The translations under genes were made by a program, and so were the position numbers. From the NCBI RefSeq assembly GCF_026151205.1, contig NC_087082.1, positions 12,017,497-12,081,496 of the forward strand: a DNA stretch of 64,000 nucleotides, given 5' to 3'. The stretch is from Bolinopsis microptera. Taxonomy: Eukaryota; Ctenophora; Tentaculata; Lobata; Bolinopsidae. Of the stretch, positions 60,766-64,000 are shown in pieces. The notes beneath the pieces are model-generated. The model had not been told where the DNA came from and made no database searches. It worked only from the letters and a program-made list of their open reading frames with translations. Positions within the stretch are counted from its first letter, which is position 1. Every line of letters starts with the position of its first letter.

Positions 60766-63700
60766 CTAACAGATTCTTATCATAGAACCCGCGGAGCCAT
60801 TATCTGGACGTTCCTCATTACTGAATGGATTCCCCCTCTTCCTCGCCACCACTTCCTCTTCTTCATCTTCTTTTGGCTCTGATTTCACAACTTCATACGC
60901 AGAAGTGCATGTGCTAAAAGACATTACGCCCCTCGAGCGTGTTCTTGTCCCTGAAGCTCTTGTTCCATCAGACGTTTGTGCCTTTTTCGTTTTCTTGCTC
61001 GCTTCACCGGAACGTTTCAAGATTATAACGGTTGAAATCAAAGCTGAAGTGATTAGCACCATTATTGTTATGACAGCTATCTTTTCAGGAAGTTTCCTTG
61101 ATTCGTTACTCACTAAAAATACCGTTGAAGCTACAAAAAGAAGTAGCAATCCAGATCCAAAGAAGATAAGGGACTGCTTCTTAAATCTTTGATGTATAAT
61201 ATACTTTCTCTTAGGGTGTAGGGTGTAGGAAAGCAAAGTGATTACTGTTACTGAGTAGATGAGAAGTGCTAGATATAGCCAGCCCTGGTACATGAAATTA
61301 TCTGATCGAATACCACATGGGTAGGAGTATTCGATATATATCGCACCAACCAACCCCTCGACAAAATAGAACAGAGAAATAGCCATTATCGTCTTCCAGC
61401 TTCGCAGCGAGTCGTATGTCACCTTCGAGGGTACGGTTATGTATGCCATTGGTTTTCGTAATGAAATGACAAATAAATCCCGAATACTGAATAGCATTAA
61501 CGATAAGATCTCAACTGGTTTCAATCGCTTCAAAGCTTCTTTTACACGTTGAAGATAGGACCCATGCTTATTGGCTACGATACAATTTTGTATAAAACTG
61601 GCCCCACAAACCAACATCAGGTATCCAATTATTCCAACAAAAATGAAGTTGTCTGGAACCGAGTGCATGATTGCCGTAAAGAGGAACAGTCTAGCAGGTA
61701 CCATCATGAGGTAAGCAAAATAAAGACAGCTAGATGCAGCTAATGACATCCTTGGTGTTATCGGACTTAGCTTTCGAAAGGATTTCTCTACAGATACCAT
61801 AAGAGAGGGAATTCTGAAGAAAGGAATGATCACAGAGTACAGCTCTATCGTCGATATACAAGATTCTTTCTTTCCCAACAGGTTGTCCGTGCACCCAAAG
61901 TTTCCATTTTTGTAGTCAAAATTGTGCGTGCTGTTTGTTAAGCAAGTAGGAGCTAGCCCTGTTTTGCCAATATTGTTGAAATATATTTGAATTAGATAGA
62001 ACTGTATGATGAGCTCAGGTATTTGCTCTAGGATCATGTGGTATTGCCTATGACAGCTCTGTTGTGCCTTTTGGCGAAAAAGATCTCGAACATGGGTGGG
62101 TGAGTGAGTTAGGACCGAAAGGCGGAATATCGCAGGACGGAGCATCATTATCGATAGTATGTTGAACATAAACGACCTAAAGTGTCCATGACTATGAGGT
62201 CCCTTTGGTTCTTGAACTTTGAATGGCCAGAAGAACTTAAGGAAATGCCTGAAGATCCAAGGAAATCTGGAGTATATGTGCACGTTTGAATGGTCATGCC
62301 AATCTTCTTCAGTCACTTCAGTCCTGCCAAGCAAGTGGCGAAGATAATCTTCTTCCTCATCGTATAATAAAATATAACTGCGAAAATTTTCATCGATCAC
62401 TGAAATAATTACAAGTGCAATCATGAAAGATCCTAGTCTATCTGAAAATCCGTGTAATGTTTGATATCCAACTACAGCATCAGTAAAGATATCAGATATG
62501 TGTACTCCGATGAATACTAAGCAAGGGATGACTGAGTAAACTCTGCGTATAGTGCACTCGTGAAAAAAGTTTGTGATACCCAAACATCGAACAAGACGTC
62601 CATCTGCTTTCTTGAGGCTTGTGCATAGAGAAGAACAACAACTTGAACCTTTTCCAAAGTAAATTGCTAGTATTTTGTCTGCTATGAGCCTAGCATCACT
62701 GCAGTCTGCACCTTCGATTTCCACTTTTCCTACCATGGTAATTTTTTCTAGCCGTTCTTTAAATTGCCTCAAATCATGACTATCTTTGAGTGATTCCCTC
62801 AGGAAAGCTTTTCTATCATCTGTACATATATTATTAACTTGTAAGCAAAAGTACACGACCTTGAGTAACTTGATGACGTAGTCCGAATCATCTCTTTTGT
62901 GATAGATGAGATTTTCGATGGATAACTTGATAACATGCTTCTTCATTAAAACGTACCTCAGTTCCTTGTGATTCACATACTGCTGTAGTCCTTTTACTAT
63001 AACGTTGTAAATGGCACTGCACGTGATCCTCATGTCCTCAGTCAAGCGAATGTCTTCTTTATGCCTACCAAGATAACTCAATAGAGGCGGGTCATTGTAC
63101 TCCATCAGCCTTCTCAGCGAGGGGATGAACTTCGATGATAAGTTGGTTGGGGTGAGATAATTGTCTAATAGTGTATCTAACAAATTGACTTGATCTTTTT
63201 CAGACGATTCAATACACGTGCACTGTCTCTTTTCTTTAACAACGCGTCTTAAGATATTGAAGACCGTGTTCCTGTCTTTGTCTTTGTCGAAGTGGATGTC
63301 GATTGTTTCCTGAGACAGAAGAAAACTTACAATTTCGAAATATCTTCCATCGATTGCCATATCTAATGGCATCTTTCCATTCACTTGGAGATTAAGGTCG
63401 ATCGCTTTGTGGGTACACAAAATTTTCAGTGTATCGAGCTTGCCTTTAAGAATTGCGTGGTGTACAACAGAGAGCTCCTTGCTATCCTGTACATTTACAT
63501 CAATGTTAGAGTTGTTTGCAAGAAGGAATATTACGAAGTCGTTGTTATCCTCTTCAACGGCAATGTGCAATAAGTTCTTACCATCTCTCAGCCAAGCATT
63601 TATGTTGGGAAGATAAACACCTGGACATCGGTAGAGATAAAGCAACAAGGATTGGTGACACTCATTATTCATTACAGCCATAGCAAATGGAGTATTGCCA

Positions 63701-64000
63701 TTCATATCTCTGTGGTTCCTTATCCCTTCAGTAGAAGAAAGCTTCTTTATAGCTTCTAGGTTTTTTTCTTCCACTGCTAAATGTAAAAGAGTTTTTCTGT
63801 CTCTAAATGCATGGTTGATGTTACTTAATTCAGCTCCAGCTAGCGAGTAAAGATAGAGCAAATATCTAAGAGGTCCCGATTCAGAAGCGAGACCAAACGG
63901 TGTCTTTCCTTGGTCGTTCTGGATATTTTTGGTACCTTGTAGATTACAAAGATACTTGACCTCTTCGTCGTTTTTGCTGATGACTGCCATATGGAGAAGC
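60766..64000 (-). CDS. Ankyrin-repeat protein with XK-related (XKR) membrane domain; N-terminus off the edge
   Basis: A single open exon of more than 1,074 codons, stop at 60,766-60,768. The frame stays open to the window edge (LLH precedes the first internal Met at 63,990), so the start lies outside. Residues 1-250 (counted from 63,990) are ankyrin repeats (KTLLHLAVEEKN, GNTPFAMAV, KNLLHIAVEEDN, KMPLDMAIDG). Residues 255-460 form a helical linker. From about 470 a membrane domain starts (SDIFTDAVVGYQ) and includes ILEQIPELIIQFYLIQIY, FRIPSLMVSVEKSFRKL, a late FVEGLVGAIYIEY and YTLHPKRK. These match the layout of XK-related proteins, some of which scramble phospholipids after caspase cleavage. 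The cytosolic tail is basic, then acidic (EPKEDEEEEV). About eight to ten hydrophobic segments are visible. XKR assignment is from motif memory. Ankyrin repeats are not part of the vertebrate XKRs I know. Confidence 0.75.
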   Translation of the reverse strand, partial: LLHMAVISKNDEEVKYLCNLQGTKNIQNDQGKTPFGLASESGPLRYLLYLYSLAGAELSNINHAFRDRKTLLHLAVEEKNLEAIKKLSSTEGIRNHRDMNGNTPFAMAVMNNECHQSLLLYLYRCPGVYLPNINAWLRDGKNLLHIAVEEDNNDFVIFLLANNSNIDVNVQDSKELSVVHHAILKGKLDTLKILCTHKAIDLNLQVNGKMPLDMAIDGRYFEIVSFLLSQETIDIHFDKDKDRNTVFNILRRVVKEKRQCTCIESSEKDQVNLLDTLLDNYLTPTNLSSKFIPSLRRLMEYNDPPLLSYLGRHKEDIRLTEDMRITCSAIYNVIVKGLQQYVNHKELRYVLMKKHVIKLSIENLIYHKRDDSDYVIKLLKVVYFCLQVNNICTDDRKAFLRESLKDSHDLRQFKERLEKITMVGKVEIEGADCSDARLIADKILAIYFGKGSSCCSSLCTSLKKADGRLVRCLGITNFFHECTIRRVYSVIPCLVFIGVHISDIFTDAVVGYQTLHGFSDRLGSFMIALVIISVIDENFRSYILLYDEEEDYLRHLLGRTEVTEEDWHDHSNVHIYSRFPWIFRHFLKFFWPFKVQEPKGPHSHGHFRSFMFNILSIMMLRPAIFRLSVLTHSPTHVRDLFRQKAQQSCHRQYHMILEQIPELIIQFYLIQIYFNNIGKTGLAPTCLTNSTHNFDYKNGNFGCTDNLLGKKESCISTIELYSVIIPFFRIPSLMVSVEKSFRKLSPITPRMSLAASSCLYFAYLMMVPARLFLFTAIMHSVPDNFIFVGIIGYLMLVCGASFIQNCIVANKHGSYLQRVKEALKRLKPVEILSLMLFSIRDLFVISLRKPMAYITVPSKVTYDSLRSWKTIMAISLFYFVEGLVGAIYIEYSYPCGIRSDNFMYQGWLYLALLIYSVTVITLLSYTLHPKRKYIIHQRFKKQSLIFFGSGLLLLFVASTVFLVSNESRKLPEKIAVITIMVLITSALISTVIILKRSGEASKKTKKAQTSDGTRASGTRTRSRGVMSFSTCTSAYEVVKSEPKEDEEEEVVARKRGNPFSNEERPDNGSAGSMIRIC

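Overview
The window looks like animal nuclear DNA: AT-rich, with GT-AG introns, class A GPCR genes, an ankyrin/XK-related membrane protein, several non-LTR retrotransposon families and a 337-bp satellite. A cnidarian (perhaps hydrozoan) source is my best guess from the retrotransposon families and the receptor style, but nothing here proves it.

Layout. 1-9,278 is an error-like, A/T-inflated copy of 46,281-50,790. A 14-base G run at 9,279-9,292 joins it to 9,293-15,239, a clean copy of 49,400-55,260. That clean copy holds three tandem paralogous GPCR genes, the third cut off at 15,239. 15,240-30,178 is four alternately inverted copies (A+, B-, C+, D-) of a decayed retrotransposon-derived unit of about 4.1 kb. 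Three structural markers group A with D and B with C, so C-D looks like A-B read back from the other strand around position 21,764. 30,179-33,280 is mostly featureless, with one possible last exon on the plus strand.

33,283-44,294 holds five minus-strand exons that join in phase. They make the C-terminal part of a gene that resembles TBATA/SPATIAL. Its 9.5-kb intron contains the satellite: about 18 monomers in one orientation, then a switch at 41,295 to about 6 in the other. 45,120-45,570 is the C-terminal end of a non-LTR reverse transcriptase. 46,281-55,370 is a second, indel-ridden copy of the GPCR cluster, with a non-LTR ORF1 relic and a strong 85-bp-arm palindrome upstream. 55,590-60,235 is a CR1-like retrotransposon on the minus strand. 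60,766-64,000 is the 3' part of a minus-strand gene that joins ankyrin repeats to an XK-related (scramblase-family) membrane domain; it runs off the right edge.

The real biology is the GPCR trio, the TBATA-like gene with a satellite in its intron, the inverted retroelement pair and the ankyrin-XKR gene. Much of the remaining structure (noisy duplication, fold-back repeats) has the signature of uncorrected or misjoined long reads and should be tested as such before any biological reading.
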